A stretch of 64,000 nucleotides of DNA, from assembly GCA_963744875.1 (NCBI GenBank), contig CAVUVQ010000006.1:310001-374000 (forward strand), written 5' to 3'. Source of the stretch: JACDAE01 sp963744875 (GTDB lineage: Bacteria > Chloroflexota > Ktedonobacteria > Ktedonobacterales > Ktedonobacteraceae). Below the pieces are notes generated by a model that did no database searches, had not been told where the DNA came from, and saw only the letters and a list, made by a program, of their open reading frames with translations. Of the stretch, positions 1 to 8,371 are shown piece by piece. Both the position numbers and the translations under genes were made by a program. Numbering within the stretch: the stretch's first letter is position 1; the number at the start of each line of letters is the position of its first letter.

Positions 1-180
1 CGTGGAGTAGCGGATAACCAGATTAATCAGGCCATTGATCAATTTGGAAACAAAATTCCTGGTGGCTCACAATACACCGATCAGGCCAAGAAAGTCGCCG
101 GTGACGCCCTTGACAACCTGCAACAGGAAGCCGAAAAACGTATGGGCAACATGGGCGGCCTGTTTGGCGGCAACCAGTAG
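1..180 (+). CDS. C-terminal part of a small hydrophilic protein, Rv0909/MT0933 antitoxin-like (partial)
   Basis: Reading frame 1 is open from the first base to a TAG at 178-180, so this is the last 59 codons of a gene starting outside the window. The peptide is polar and Lys/Gln/Asp-rich, with segments 'DQFGNKIPGG', 'QYTDQAKKVAGDAL' and a Gly/Met-rich tail. This pattern resembles the C-terminal half of short antitoxin-like proteins of the MT0933/Rv0909 type, in which a 'D..G.K.GG.Y.D....A' motif is typical. The family match is from memory and weak; a generic stress protein is an alternative. No partner toxin gene is visible downstream. Confidence 0.55.
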   Translation, partial: RGVADNQINQAIDQFGNKIPGGSQYTDQAKKVAGDALDNLQQEAEKRMGNMGGLFGGNQ

Positions 181-218
181 CACAACCCTTCAACATAATT
201 TAAACCCGCGTTACTGAT

Positions 219-250
219 GTAGGGGCGCGATTTATAAGCCCATGCGCGAC
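219..250. repeat. Copy of the dispersed TAGGGGCG intergenic repeat
   Basis: The segment begins GTAGGGGCGCG and continues TTTATAAGCCC. The same pattern (TAGGGGCG, a short variable part, AAGCCCG) recurs near 4285, 9977, 21887 and, inverted, 21837, and inside glpD near 44900. It lies just downstream of the first gene and is non-coding. Confidence 0.6.
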
Positions 251-291
251 CTGATAATGCTCCCTCTATACCTTTGACGCAAGTAAACAGT

Positions 292-327
292 ACTAACATG
301 CTCCAAAACACTTTGGAGCATGTTAGT
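292..327. promoter_or_regulatory. Perfect 16-bp stem hairpin upstream of the small membrane protein gene
   Basis: ACTAACATGCTCCAAA at 292-307 is the exact reverse complement of 312-327, with a four-base loop ACAC. The structure ends 24 bases before the GGAGGA ribosome binding site of the next gene. It is followed by CAAAAAA rather than a T-run on the plus strand, so it is not a standard terminator in that direction. An operator or an RNA element in the 5' leader fits better. Confidence 0.6.
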
Positions 328-363
328 CAAAAAAGATTTCAAACAGCAATATAGGAGGAAAGC

Positions 364-816
364 ATGGTAAACGTAAGTACAAACGAACCGCGCCATCGCC
401 CCATTGGAGTCACTATTATCGCGGTCTTGCTAGCAATAGAGAGCTTTGTCGAAATAGCACTTGGCATTCTAGCCATCGGCGGAATACTTGCCCTGGGTCA
501 TGTTGCGGCTCAGCACGGCCACACAGGAACCCGCACAGCCATAGACATTGTCGGTATTGTGCTCGGCGGAATTCCCCTGGCAATAGGTATCATCACTCTC
601 ATCTTCGTTATCGGATTATGGACTTTGAAACGTTGGGCCTTCTGGCTAACCATTATCGTAGAAGTAATCACATTGATCAGGCATGCGCTCGAATTTACTC
701 AACCAAACGCCTCAGTAGTGCAGATTGTACTGGGCATGATTATTCCCGTCATCATTCTGTTATACTTCTTGCTCGACCCTTATGTGCGCAGAGCGTTCCA
801 CGTTTCAGCGGGTTGA
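364..816 (+). CDS. Small four-helix membrane protein (DUF2127-like)
   Basis: A 150-residue protein with an ATAGGAGGAAAGC ribosome binding site directly before the ATG. After a polar N-terminus (about 15 residues) there are four hydrophobic stretches, about 17-50, 62-88, 92-110 and 120-140, with the charged tail 'DPYVRRAF'. The pattern 'RPIGVTIIAVLLAIE' followed by a Gly-rich second helix and 'LDPYVR..F' near the end is common in DUF2127-type integral membrane proteins of Chloroflexota and Actinobacteria. The function of that family is not known. It stands alone, with hairpins on both sides. Confidence 0.75.
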   Translation: MVNVSTNEPRHRPIGVTIIAVLLAIESFVEIALGILAIGGILALGHVAAQHGHTGTRTAIDIVGIVLGGIPLAIGIITLIFVIGLWTLKRWAFWLTIIVEVITLIRHALEFTQPNASVVQIVLGMIIPVIILLYFLLDPYVRRAFHVSAG

Positions 817-853
817 AGTAGCATTCTGGTTACTAATCAATAGACGTAGTAGG

Positions 854-904
854 TGCGCAATCTGATTTTATACATCAAAAAGATGGGGAAATCATGATTG
901 CGCA
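854..904. terminator. Imperfect hairpin downstream of the membrane protein gene
   Basis: TGCGCAATCTGATTT (854-868) pairs with the segment ending at 904, apart from a single unpaired T, leaving a loop of about 20 bases. It lies 38 bases after the stop codon of the preceding gene. There is no T-run, so a terminator role is only a guess. Confidence 0.4.
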
Positions 905-936
905 ATTATCATCTGCTAGTAACGTTCTCTATAAAG

Positions 937-977
937 TTCCGAACTTTCTACCCATGCGTTATAAATAGTGTTCGGAA
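937..977 (+). promoter_or_regulatory. Inverted repeat around a TATAAA box upstream of the ECF sigma gene
   Basis: TTCCGAAC (937-944) and GTTCGGAA (970-977) are perfect inverted copies flanking a possible -10 box TATAAA at 960-965. The position, about 40 bases before the sigma gene start, suits an autoregulatory site. No convincing -35 box is seen at 17 bases, so the promoter type is open. Confidence 0.4.
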
Positions 978-1016
978 ACGCAGCGATAAAAATTGATCAT
1001 AAAGGTTTTAGTGAAG

Positions 1017-1688
1017 ATGGTTATTACCGATGAAGAACTGGTAATTCGTTGTAAGAAAGAACTACCACGTACCACGCGTAGCTATGAATTATTAGTTCAG
1101 CGCCATATGAACCGCATCTATACCCTCGTCTACCGTGTTGTTTGTAACAAAGAGGAGGCCGAGGACATCACCCAGGAGGTGCTCGTAAAGGTCTACAATA
1201 ATATTCGCTCGTTCGATCAGAAAGCCTTATTTTCAACCTGGCTTTACAGAATTGCTGTTAATAGCGCCCTCGATAGCCTGGAAAAGACGAAGCGCCATCA
1301 CAATACCACCACGTCTTTTAGCCATTCTCCCTCGCCAGATGCTGAGGAGGAAGAAAACGTTCCTGCATCGACAGCCGCTGGACCAGAAGAAGAGGCCATC
1401 CAGAGCGACCTGCGTGAATGTATTCAACGTGTCCTCAAAGATCTCGATCGTGATCAGGCGCGTGTTCTGGTCATGCGCGACTTTGAAGACCTGAGCTACG
1501 ATGACATCGCCCAGGTCCTTGAGGCAAAACTGAGCGCCGTCAAAATGCGTATCCATCGTGCACGTCTCGCATTTCAGGCTATTTTCAATCAGTTTTGTGG
1601 CCAGGCATATCTCTCTTTTTCGACCCCTACCTCTTCTAAAGGGGGAAATACAAAAAAGGCTCGTACTAATGAAGGAAAAGAAGCATGA
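1017..1688 (+). CDS. ECF-type RNA polymerase sigma factor
   Basis: A 223-residue sigma-70 family protein of the extracytoplasmic-function group. The region 2 helices lie at about residues 15-75, with the typical 'YRVVCNKEEAEDITQEV' segment and 'STWLYRIAVNSALD'. After an acidic linker (about 95-135), the region 4 helix-turn-helix 'YDDIAQVLEAKLSAVKMRIH' is followed by a polar tail of about 35 residues. The frame is open from a TTG at 993, but ATG 1017, preceded by AAAGG, gives the normal family start. The stop overlaps the next gene by ATGA at 1685-1688, so sigma and anti-sigma are translationally coupled. It should direct polymerase to its own operon and an envelope regulon; the regulon is inferred. 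Confidence 0.92.
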   Translation: MVITDEELVIRCKKELPRTTRSYELLVQRHMNRIYTLVYRVVCNKEEAEDITQEVLVKVYNNIRSFDQKALFSTWLYRIAVNSALDSLEKTKRHHNTTTSFSHSPSPDAEEEENVPASTAAGPEEEAIQSDLRECIQRVLKDLDRDQARVLVMRDFEDLSYDDIAQVLEAKLSAVKMRIHRARLAFQAIFNQFCGQAYLSFSTPTSSKGGNTKKARTNEGKEA

Positions 1689-2050
1689 ATTGCGAAGAAC
1701 TTACCCAGCTCCTTCCAGATCTCGTCGATGGTTCGTTGCCAGAGGATATACGTATCCAGGCTGAGGCTGCACTCCCGGAGTGCCCTGATTGCCAGCGTGA
1801 TCTGGAGATCGCACGCCAGATTCGTGGCATCCTGGTCACATTGCAGAGCGAACAGCCGAATTTGCGTGTGCCCACTGGCTTTGAAGCACGTTTACTTGCC
1901 CGTGTGCGCAGTCAACAGGCAAACTTAGACATCCTTGATCTCACGTCACAAGCGTTTGCTGCCTGGCTCGTCGAGCTTATTAATCTCATCGGCGGCCTGA
2001 TCAATACTTCATCTTCGGTATCGAGCGCACCTCAAGCATCCGGTGCCTGA
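1685..2050 (+). CDS. Anti-sigma factor, zinc-finger (ZAS/zf-HC2)-like, lacking the conserved His
   Basis: A 121-residue protein overlapping the sigma gene by four bases. The N-terminus has the zf-HC2 pattern: Cys3, 'LLPDLVDGSLPED', then 'EAALPECPDCQRDLE'. In the classical H-x3-C-x2-C motif the His would fall where this protein has Ala (EAA instead of EAH), so zinc binding is probably altered or lost. A helical middle follows (about 40-80), then an amphipathic, weakly hydrophobic stretch 'AWLVELINLIGGLI' that could lie on the membrane. No clear transmembrane helix is present. It is inferred to hold the upstream ECF factor inactive. Confidence 0.82.
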   Translation: MNCEELTQLLPDLVDGSLPEDIRIQAEAALPECPDCQRDLEIARQIRGILVTLQSEQPNLRVPTGFEARLLARVRSQQANLDILDLTSQAFAAWLVELINLIGGLINTSSSVSSAPQASGA

Positions 2051-2104
2051 AGCGAAGAGGTACAACTTGCCAGCTATTATGATTTTAGAGTAGGAAGGTG
2101 ACCC

Positions 2105-3010
2105 ATGACATTTCAGCCCGTGCTTCTGGCGCTGACTCAAACTATTACAGCTATTCTTAACTTTATCCCTCATTTGATCAATGGCCTGATTATTTTCATT
2201 ATTGGTTATCTTATCAGTGCACTCGTACGTAGCATCCTGCGCTTTATCTTCCGCCGTATCAGGCTTGAGCAACTTTTCCAGCGCGTCGGCATCGATAACG
2301 TTCTGCGCGGCCTGGGTGTGCGCGTACCCGTTTCTGATATCCTGGTTCAGATCGTCTTTTTCTTCCTCATTCTCAGTTTCTCCACCTCCGCTGTCCAATT
2401 GATGGGATTAACCGCCGTGGCAAACCTGCTCGAAAATGTGTTGAGCTTTATTCCACAGGCGATTAGTGCTGGCCTCATCATCATCTTCGGCTCTATGATC
2501 GCACGCTTTCTCGGTGGAACAGTTACCTCGGTGGCGCAAAGTGTCAACATCACATACAGTAATGCCCTGGGGAAGATCATCGAATACGCTATTGTCGCTT
2601 TTGTAATGGTGCTGGCGATCTCAACTCTTGGCGTCAACACCGCCATCCTCACCACCAGCCTGACCATCATCATTGCCGCTGCTGGACTCGCCATAGCCCT
2701 CACCTTCGCATTTGGCTCTCGTGATTCGGCGCGACACGTGATCGCGGGCTATTATGTACGTCAGAACTTCGTGCCCGGTCAGCGCGTCCAGCTCGGAGAT
2801 CAGAGCGGCACCATTCGCGGCACCGCTGGTGCCTACACCATCCTTGAAACAGTGAACGCTGCAGGCCAAAATGCTACTATTTCGCTACCCAATGCCCTCC
2901 TCCTGCAAAGTGGTGTGCTAAGCCAGGCTGAGGAGACACCCTCTTTGAATACAGAGAATACAGAAGCACCTCGTTCGGAGACTGAAAATCCTGAAACAGG
3001 CGAAGACTAG
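2105..3010 (+). CDS. CmpX/MscS-like mechanosensitive channel protein
   Basis: A 301-residue membrane protein with an AGTAGGAAGGTGACCC leader before the ATG. Transmembrane segments lie near residues 20-45, 78-110, 120-140 and 155-200, including two mechanosensitive 'TM-helix' type repeats (PF05552-like: 'IPHLINGLIIFIIGYLI' and 'IPQAISAGLIIIFGSMIA'). The MscS pore-lining helix and beta domain follow, about 190-270 ('GLAIALTFAFGSRDSARHVI', 'VPGQRVQLGDQSGTIRG'). The tail is acidic and Thr/Glu-rich. It lies 54 bases after the anti-sigma gene and probably shares its operon. In Pseudomonas a CmpX gene adjoins the ECF gene sigX, so a membrane-tension or envelope-stress circuit is a reasonable inference. 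Confidence 0.85.
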   Translation: MTFQPVLLALTQTITAILNFIPHLINGLIIFIIGYLISALVRSILRFIFRRIRLEQLFQRVGIDNVLRGLGVRVPVSDILVQIVFFFLILSFSTSAVQLMGLTAVANLLENVLSFIPQAISAGLIIIFGSMIARFLGGTVTSVAQSVNITYSNALGKIIEYAIVAFVMVLAISTLGVNTAILTTSLTIIIAAAGLAIALTFAFGSRDSARHVIAGYYVRQNFVPGQRVQLGDQSGTIRGTAGAYTILETVNAAGQNATISLPNALLLQSGVLSQAEETPSLNTENTEAPRSETENPETGED

Positions 3011-3349
3011 TGCTCTGGCACACGTCATTTGCCGCTTCCCAATCCCGTTCAAAGAAAAAGATTGTACGCTGCAAGAGTAGGGGTAAGGGAAGGAGTGGAC
3101 GGGTGGCGGGGCTCTGGGCTCTTAACGATGGAAAAGCTGAACAGTAGGGGCAAGGGGCGGAGCAGGGTGAGTTGGCGGGGGCCTTGAGCTTGCCCTTGTC
3201 GCCGGATGAGCCTTTCTGCTCGGGGAAAGCGCGTCCATTCTCCGAGCAGGTAAGCTTTTAACTCGTTATTTGAACGGTATAGGGGCGTCACCTGACCCGC
3301 CAGTTACACTGTAGAACACCTCTCCGGCTCGCATAACGACCAGCGATCT
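3011..3349. other. Gene-free stretch with repeat remnants
   Basis: No convincing gene is present. Two G-rich segments of similar composition (around 3075-3120 and 3145-3200) look like degenerate repeats. TAGGGGCGTCACCTGACCCGCC at 3280-3301 matches the outer arm of the palindromic element at 18643-18987 over TAGGGGCGTCACCTG. Confidence 0.5.
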
Positions 3350-3808
3350 TTATGGCTGGGTCAAACTGCAAGTTACGCCATTGAGTTTGACAGAAGTTGC
3401 ATCATAAGGAGTGTTACTATTCCACACCGCACTGAAACCTGGAGCTATCGAAGAGCCGGGTCTCACAGTTGCATTAGATGCAGTGCTCTTAATGAGAACA
3501 CTGTCACCTTTTTGGGTAAATACCCCACCCCAACTGTCGATGATTACCTGTCGGCTTGTAAACAAAATTTGTACATGCCACTTGTGCAGCGTCTTGTTAC
3601 TCGTATTAGTAATCGTGAATTGGTCCGTGAAACCAGCATCCCCTACGGCAGGCGCATTATAAGTTGCCTTACAAGTAGGTGCCGGAGCGGCACTCGCTAA
3701 CGTTGCCGTACTGGTGAGCAAGCCACCCGCGATCAGCAATATAAATAGTCCCGCAAACAATTTCCAACGTGTGAGCAAAGAATATGTACGAAGTACATTC
3801 CCCATCAT
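3350..3808 (-). CDS. Secreted CBM2-like (cellulose-binding family II) single-domain protein
   Basis: A 152-residue precursor. A signal peptide covers about residues 1-41 (basic start, hydrophobic 'LFAGLFILLIAGGLL', cleavage near 'ASAAPA'). The rest is one beta-sandwich with the family II binding-module pattern: 'CKATY' at the start, 'FTITNTSNKTLHKWHVQ', a Trp-Gly-Gly turn, 'NATVRPGSSIAPGFSAVWN' and a closing Cys in 'LNGVTCS'. The two Cys probably form the disulphide bridge that joins the module ends. No catalytic domain is attached, so it would act as a free carbohydrate-binding or extracellular scaffold protein. The start has AAAGGAAAGGAATC upstream, and a strong promoter lies at 3867-3896. 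Confidence 0.82.
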   Translation of the reverse strand: MMGNVLRTYSLLTRWKLFAGLFILLIAGGLLTSTATLASAAPAPTCKATYNAPAVGDAGFTDQFTITNTSNKTLHKWHVQILFTSRQVIIDSWGGVFTQKGDSVLIKSTASNATVRPGSSIAPGFSAVWNSNTPYDATSVKLNGVTCSLTQP

Positions 3809-3866
3809 TGTGGATTCCTTTCCTTTTGGAAAACATAGAAACTGAATAACCTCAGCTCCTGATGGA

Positions 3867-3896
3867 AGTATACATATCCTTTGATATGAATGTCAA
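3867..3896 (-). promoter_or_regulatory. Sigma-A-type promoter of the CBM2-like gene with a palindrome in the spacer
   Basis: Read on the minus strand: TTGACA, an 18-base spacer, then TATACT. The spacer holds the perfect inverted repeat CATATC-N4-GATATG (3873-3888), which would place a repressor between the -35 and -10 boxes. Confidence 0.7.
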
Positions 3897-3911
3897 TGTA
3901 TCTCTCTTGAG

Positions 3912-4157
3912 CTAATCGTTAGACGCTCCCTCTCCATGCAGCAGAGCGTGTACATAATCCTCAACATAGTGCCGCTCATCGACACCATCAATAACCATAC
4001 ACTCGGCGACCGAAACGATCTGTGGCGCAACCTCGTGCAATACACTGATAATCGCACGCTCATTCCGCCTGTCCGCGTTATGATCAGTTACAAATGCAAA
4101 CAATTCATCAGTAAATTTCTCTTCGTTAGCAAGCAGATGAAAAATGTTGCTCGACAT
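3912..4157 (-). CDS. Small hypothetical protein, 81 residues
   Basis: Not recognised. The protein is acidic and helical, with 'FTDELFAFVTDHNADRRNERAI' in the first half and a His/Glu-rich end ('DERHYVEDYVHALLHGE'). The start codon is preceded by GAAAGG at a good distance. It ends just upstream of the CBM2 promoter and may form its own transcription unit. No transmembrane segment or signal peptide is visible. Confidence 0.6.
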   Translation of the reverse strand: MSSNIFHLLANEEKFTDELFAFVTDHNADRRNERAIISVLHEVAPQIVSVAECMVIDGVDERHYVEDYVHALLHGEGASND

Positions 4158-4284
4158 GTTATAGCCTTTCGTAATTGTACGGGCGCAATTGACAAACTCG
4201 CCTACTCACCCGCTCATATACTTCTCTTTCAATTATACGTAAGAATATGCTTACGTGTCAAGCTCAGCCAGGATATGCAATAAA

Positions 4285-4454
4285 GTAGGGGCGCAATGAG
4301 CGAAGCGAATAAGCCCGTGTGGTCCATGTGACCATGTGACCGTGTGGTCCATGTGACCATGTGACCGTGTGACCGTGTGACCGTGTGGTCCATGTGACCG
4401 TGTAGCCCGTGTAGCCCGTGTGACCCCTGTGGCCCGTGTAACTTGTGCCCCCTC
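4285..4454. repeat. TAGGGGCG repeat fused to a short tandem array
   Basis: GTAGGGGCGCAATGAGCGAA at 4285 begins a copy of the dispersed repeat ending AAGCCCG. It runs directly into about 130 bases built from 8-10-base units of the type CCATGTGA / CCGTGTGA / CCCGTGTAG. The array ends at the stop codon of the NACHT gene. The units are too short and have no spacers, so this is not a CRISPR array. Confidence 0.75.
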
Positions 4455-7400
4455 CTATACATTGCCGAATTGCGGCACCATCTGTTTCAATATTCTGTAT
4501 ATTTCATCTCGTGCGGTAATTGATAACACATCTTGCTGAACTAATTCAATAAGTGCTGGAACATCGGATGCTTCAACCCTGTTGTTCGTCAAAACCGGTT
4601 GCCAGTATTGTTCAATGTATGCCCTGGCCTCTTCTCCCTGTTTCAGGGTAAGGATAACACGGATTGCTTGTGCTCTGTCCCCATAATTAGCGTCTCCCAC
4701 CATTAGAGGCGTTCTAGCAGCTTTCAAACGTACTTCCGGCGCTAACATATTATCTTGTGCCTGTTTCCAGAGTACCTGGATCGCCAGCTCCCTGTTTGCT
4801 GAACGAGGAAGGCTTGCCTCATAAAGATATTGCGCAATCTGTATCTGTTGCAGTTGCGCATGTTCCGCTTTTTGGAGCAATTGTACCAGCACCTGCAACG
4901 CCTCCTGCCCTTCCGTTGACGCCGTCAGATCGTGATCATAGAGTAATTGAAAGATCTCGCTGGCCTCCTCTACCTTGAGATCGGATGTCCGAGCCATTGC
5001 CAGCAGCATATCGACCGCTTGCAGGTTTTCCTGTGAGTTGAGCGGGCTACACCTGTAGAGAACTCCAACCGTCTGTAATTTTTCTTCAAAGGAGAGGTTT
5101 GTTTGTTGGGTCATTTGTAGAAGTTGTTGTGTTGTCTGTTGTTGCTCGCTTGAGCCGTTGGGACTGCTACCATAGAGCGTTTCAAGGAGCTGCAGCGTTT
5201 GCTCAAAAGAAAGTTCGGGACGTTGCAGCGTCTCTGTAAGCAAGGCAATAATGCGTTGTCGCTCGTCTGCCTCATCTTGATTGTTCCAGGAGAGCGCCTC
5301 GCCAATTTCAACGATCTCTTCTATGCTCAGCGCGGATCTCTTTGCGCTATCCAGGAGCCATTGCGCTGCTTGTAAGCGGCGGTCAGACTTCACAAGCACT
5401 TGATAGAGAATATATGTGCATGCCACCAGTTGCTCAAAAGGAATGGTACCGCTGTGTAGGATGGACAGGAGTTTGTCAGCAGCGTTCTCCCAGTCGTTGA
5501 ACGCGTCTGTTGTGGCTGAATAGGAGAGGGCGTCAACCACTAAACGCACCTGTTCAAGTGTCACGTCTGGTTGCTGAATGCTTTCTAATAATGTATGGCT
5601 GATGAGGCGTACGATTTCGTCGGGAATGAATGGTCGTTGCAAAAACGTGCGCATTATCTGCACTCTCTGCTCAAATGATAATTGATGGCGCACAAATGCT
5701 TCCAGCATCATCTGTACAGCCTGTAATTGTTCTGGTGCACCATTTGGATAGCATTCGTAGAGCGCTTGAGTAGCCTGAATGGCGCTCCAGGCCGAACTTC
5801 CTGGTTGTTGTACCAGTTCGGTGAGCACTTGTTGCGCCTGCGTCTTTAATTCATTGGCAGGAGACATATTCCGGCAGAGCGTCTGTGCAACCTGAATTCT
5901 GATGCCCTCAGGAAGAGTTTTCTGTGCCAGTAGATCGAGCAATGTTGTTCGTCCCAACTGGCTATATTGTTGCGTTTTGAGCAGTGCGGCAAGTGCATCA
6001 ATAGCATATATGCGTTGTGAAGGATATGCTGATGCCTGTATCAATCTGCTGAGCCGTGCGATGATTTCGCGTGCCAGATTATTCTGCACCGTGATTTCTT
6101 CTTGCAGGCAGGCACAGGCAAAAAAGAGATCTTGCTGGATGATCTCCGTATAATTGCTGCGACAGCAAACTTTCCCTTCCGGTGGATCAAGAATCATCTG
6201 GATCTGCATGGTTGCTCTTACCGGGCCAAGCTTGCCAAAGAGCAGCAAAATCACTTCTTGCCAATAAGGATCATGCAGGTGCCGTGTGAGAAATGTGTTC
6301 AGTATTACGTTGGCATTCTCTCCAGGTAGATCGGGGTGAGGCGGATCAGCCTGGCGGAAGTAGATATCAAGGGCCGCAAAATACTCCTGAAAGGTTCTAT
6401 GGATGAAGCCATAAAGATCCTCTCCACTTTCATCTCTACCTCGCTTGACGATCAGACCCGTTTCTGTACGCATCAACTCAAGGAAGCGCTCAGCTTCAAG
6501 CTGACGTTCTTCAGGTGAGAAGAGTTGGCGGCTCTTGAGAAAAAATTCAACCTCAGTCTGCATCTGCGTCAATGTTAAACAGTCCCCGTAAAACGCACTA
6601 CTCCCCATGTCTTTTTCACGCTCTTGCAAGCGCTCATATAAGACGAAACCAAGGTGAGCAAGGCAGGCGCGTTGTACATCACGTGTCATCTGCATATCTT
6701 GCCAGCGTTCGTTAGTACCTCTTCTACGTGACCACGTGTCCAATAAGAGATCAGCGCAGCGATCGTAAACATGTACGCGTCGATCCGGCAGGCGCTCGGT
6801 ACGATGTAACGTGGTAATAATTGTTAAGAGCAACGGATTTCTGGCGAGAGTATGCAGACGCGGATTACCCTTGAGCGTTTCGTAGAGCAATGCAAGCTCC
6901 TTTTGATCCTCGTAGGGCAGTGGCGCGAGTTGCAATACGCGGTTATACCAGAGTTCCAGAAACTGATGTATCTGTTCATCATCGAGTTCCTGCACAATGG
7001 CGTGTGTGAACCAGCGCTTCGAGAAGCCGAACAATTCATACCCTACCGGGCGCGATGTGACCAGAATGCTATTGCCACGGTACCGTTGCGCGATCTCTTC
7101 GATCATATCAATCAATGTACGCCGTTCATCAGAGTCTGCGATCTCATCGAGACCATCAAAGAGAAAGAGGAGTGCATTTTGTTTGAGCAACACGTCAAAC
7201 ATATGGGTGTTCACTTCGATTGCCATCCGTCCCAGTACGATCTCAGTTGTGTAAACGAAGATGTTTGTATCAGGATATTGTGCGCGAATCTCCGCGAAAT
7301 CGTGCAGTTCAACACGTAATGGCACTGGTTTCCCCGGTAATAACGGTATGTTGCTGAGTAAAGCCGTATTGGCAGGAAGTCGTGCCGCCGCATGGCTCCA

Positions 7401-8327
7401 CGCAAGGTAACGGGTGATCGTTGACTTGCCAGACCCCGGTCCTCCCAGGAGTACAACATACGGGAAATTTTTCAAAAGTGCCAGAATAGAAGCATATTCC
7501 AATGTGCCAGATTGCGTTGGTTCCTGTAATGCTACATGAGGCGACACAAAGATCGCATTCAGTTCCGCATCCCTATCTCCCCGCTCTTCCGGAATGACGC
7601 TGGGCAACTTCAGTGAGTCATACGTTCTTTCAACATAAGAGAGATAGGCGGTCACATCTAGCTCGAACTGATCGCTCGTATAATCGAGCGTGGTTGCCTG
7701 GAGCAGTTGCCGCACCCCCGTAACCAGTTCCTGTATCCCTTCAGCGATCTGGGGCAGGCGTTGCTGCGTTGTTTTTGCGGCACGCGCGTTGAGTACTTCA
7801 CGCACGCGCGGACCAAACACCTCGTCATTGTATAATTCATCCAATAACGCTGAGAAAAAACTGCTGAGATAGGGCGTTGCATCAATATCAGTGGGCGATT
7901 GTGCTTGTGAGAGCGTTTCGAGACGCCGGGCGCGATTGTAGATATCCGAAAGCGCCTTAAGATCTGGTGCGTCAGAGAGTGTAAAGAGGCGCAGTGACTC
8001 CCTGCGTAATTCCTCATTATGAAAGCCAGGCTGCGCAAGCACAACGAGAATGGCGCGGTACTGATCCCGCTCACGCGACGTTTGAAATGGACGAATGCCA
8101 TCCTCAGCAGCTTTTTGTAGCGCTGATTTGAGGTGCTGTATCTGTGTTCTTTTTGTGCGCCAGCGTGTAAACCATCCAAAAAGCGTTTGCTGCCCCTTCT
8201 CCACATCAGAACTAAGTAACGCCTCTCCAAGGGCAGGTAACCATACCGCAGCACTTTTAACGAGGAATACAATAAATGGGGTAAATGGATCTACCAACTT
8301 CTCATCACCACCTTCTCGCCTGTTCAT
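4455..8327 (-). CDS. NACHT-domain STAND NTPase with C-terminal helical repeats
   Basis: A 1290-residue multidomain protein. Residues 1-250 are helical with no family recognised; a hydrophobic stretch near 15-38 could be membrane-associated. The NACHT NTPase spans about 285-640. The P-loop is GGPGSGKST near 295, Walker B is 'LLFLFDGLDEI' near 386-396 with the extra acidic residues typical of NACHT, 'ILVTSRP' is sensor 1, and 'NPLLLTIITTLHR' with 'YGFIHRTFQEYFAA' forms the helical part. From about 700 to 1270 there are helical repeats of about 40 residues, several opening 'LSFEE/LSFEQ' and containing 'LYxxSP'. Such STAND proteins sense a ligand with the repeats and oligomerise; many bacterial ones defend against phage. 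The function here is inferred, and the N-terminal effector is unassigned. Confidence 0.85.
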   Translation of the reverse strand: MNRREGGDEKLVDPFTPFIVFLVKSAAVWLPALGEALLSSDVEKGQQTLFGWFTRWRTKRTQIQHLKSALQKAAEDGIRPFQTSRERDQYRAILVVLAQPGFHNEELRRESLRLFTLSDAPDLKALSDIYNRARRLETLSQAQSPTDIDATPYLSSFFSALLDELYNDEVFGPRVREVLNARAAKTTQQRLPQIAEGIQELVTGVRQLLQATTLDYTSDQFELDVTAYLSYVERTYDSLKLPSVIPEERGDRDAELNAIFVSPHVALQEPTQSGTLEYASILALLKNFPYVVLLGGPGSGKSTITRYLAWSHAAARLPANTALLSNIPLLPGKPVPLRVELHDFAEIRAQYPDTNIFVYTTEIVLGRMAIEVNTHMFDVLLKQNALLFLFDGLDEIADSDERRTLIDMIEEIAQRYRGNSILVTSRPVGYELFGFSKRWFTHAIVQELDDEQIHQFLELWYNRVLQLAPLPYEDQKELALLYETLKGNPRLHTLARNPLLLTIITTLHRTERLPDRRVHVYDRCADLLLDTWSRRRGTNERWQDMQMTRDVQRACLAHLGFVLYERLQEREKDMGSSAFYGDCLTLTQMQTEVEFFLKSRQLFSPEERQLEAERFLELMRTETGLIVKRGRDESGEDLYGFIHRTFQEYFAALDIYFRQADPPHPDLPGENANVILNTFLTRHLHDPYWQEVILLLFGKLGPVRATMQIQMILDPPEGKVCCRSNYTEIIQQDLFFACACLQEEITVQNNLAREIIARLSRLIQASAYPSQRIYAIDALAALLKTQQYSQLGRTTLLDLLAQKTLPEGIRIQVAQTLCRNMSPANELKTQAQQVLTELVQQPGSSAWSAIQATQALYECYPNGAPEQLQAVQMMLEAFVRHQLSFEQRVQIMRTFLQRPFIPDEIVRLISHTLLESIQQPDVTLEQVRLVVDALSYSATTDAFNDWENAADKLLSILHSGTIPFEQLVACTYILYQVLVKSDRRLQAAQWLLDSAKRSALSIEEIVEIGEALSWNNQDEADERQRIIALLTETLQRPELSFEQTLQLLETLYGSSPNGSSEQQQTTQQLLQMTQQTNLSFEEKLQTVGVLYRCSPLNSQENLQAVDMLLAMARTSDLKVEEASEIFQLLYDHDLTASTEGQEALQVLVQLLQKAEHAQLQQIQIAQYLYEASLPRSANRELAIQVLWKQAQDNMLAPEVRLKAARTPLMVGDANYGDRAQAIRVILTLKQGEEARAYIEQYWQPVLTNNRVEASDVPALIELVQQDVLSITARDEIYRILKQMVPQFGNV

Positions 8328-8371
8328 TTTCTTTGTGCTGATTATGTTTGAACATATGTCTTCTGATTTTG

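Noticed and set aside
3049..3291. 80-codon minus-strand frame in the 3.0-3.3 kb gap
   Set aside because: It crosses G-rich repeat-like DNA, has no ribosome binding site, and its peptide is Pro/Arg/Leu-rich as expected of noise.
4317..4454. Tandem GTGTGACC-type array as a CRISPR
   Set aside because: Units are 8-10 bases with no unique spacers and no cas genes nearby.
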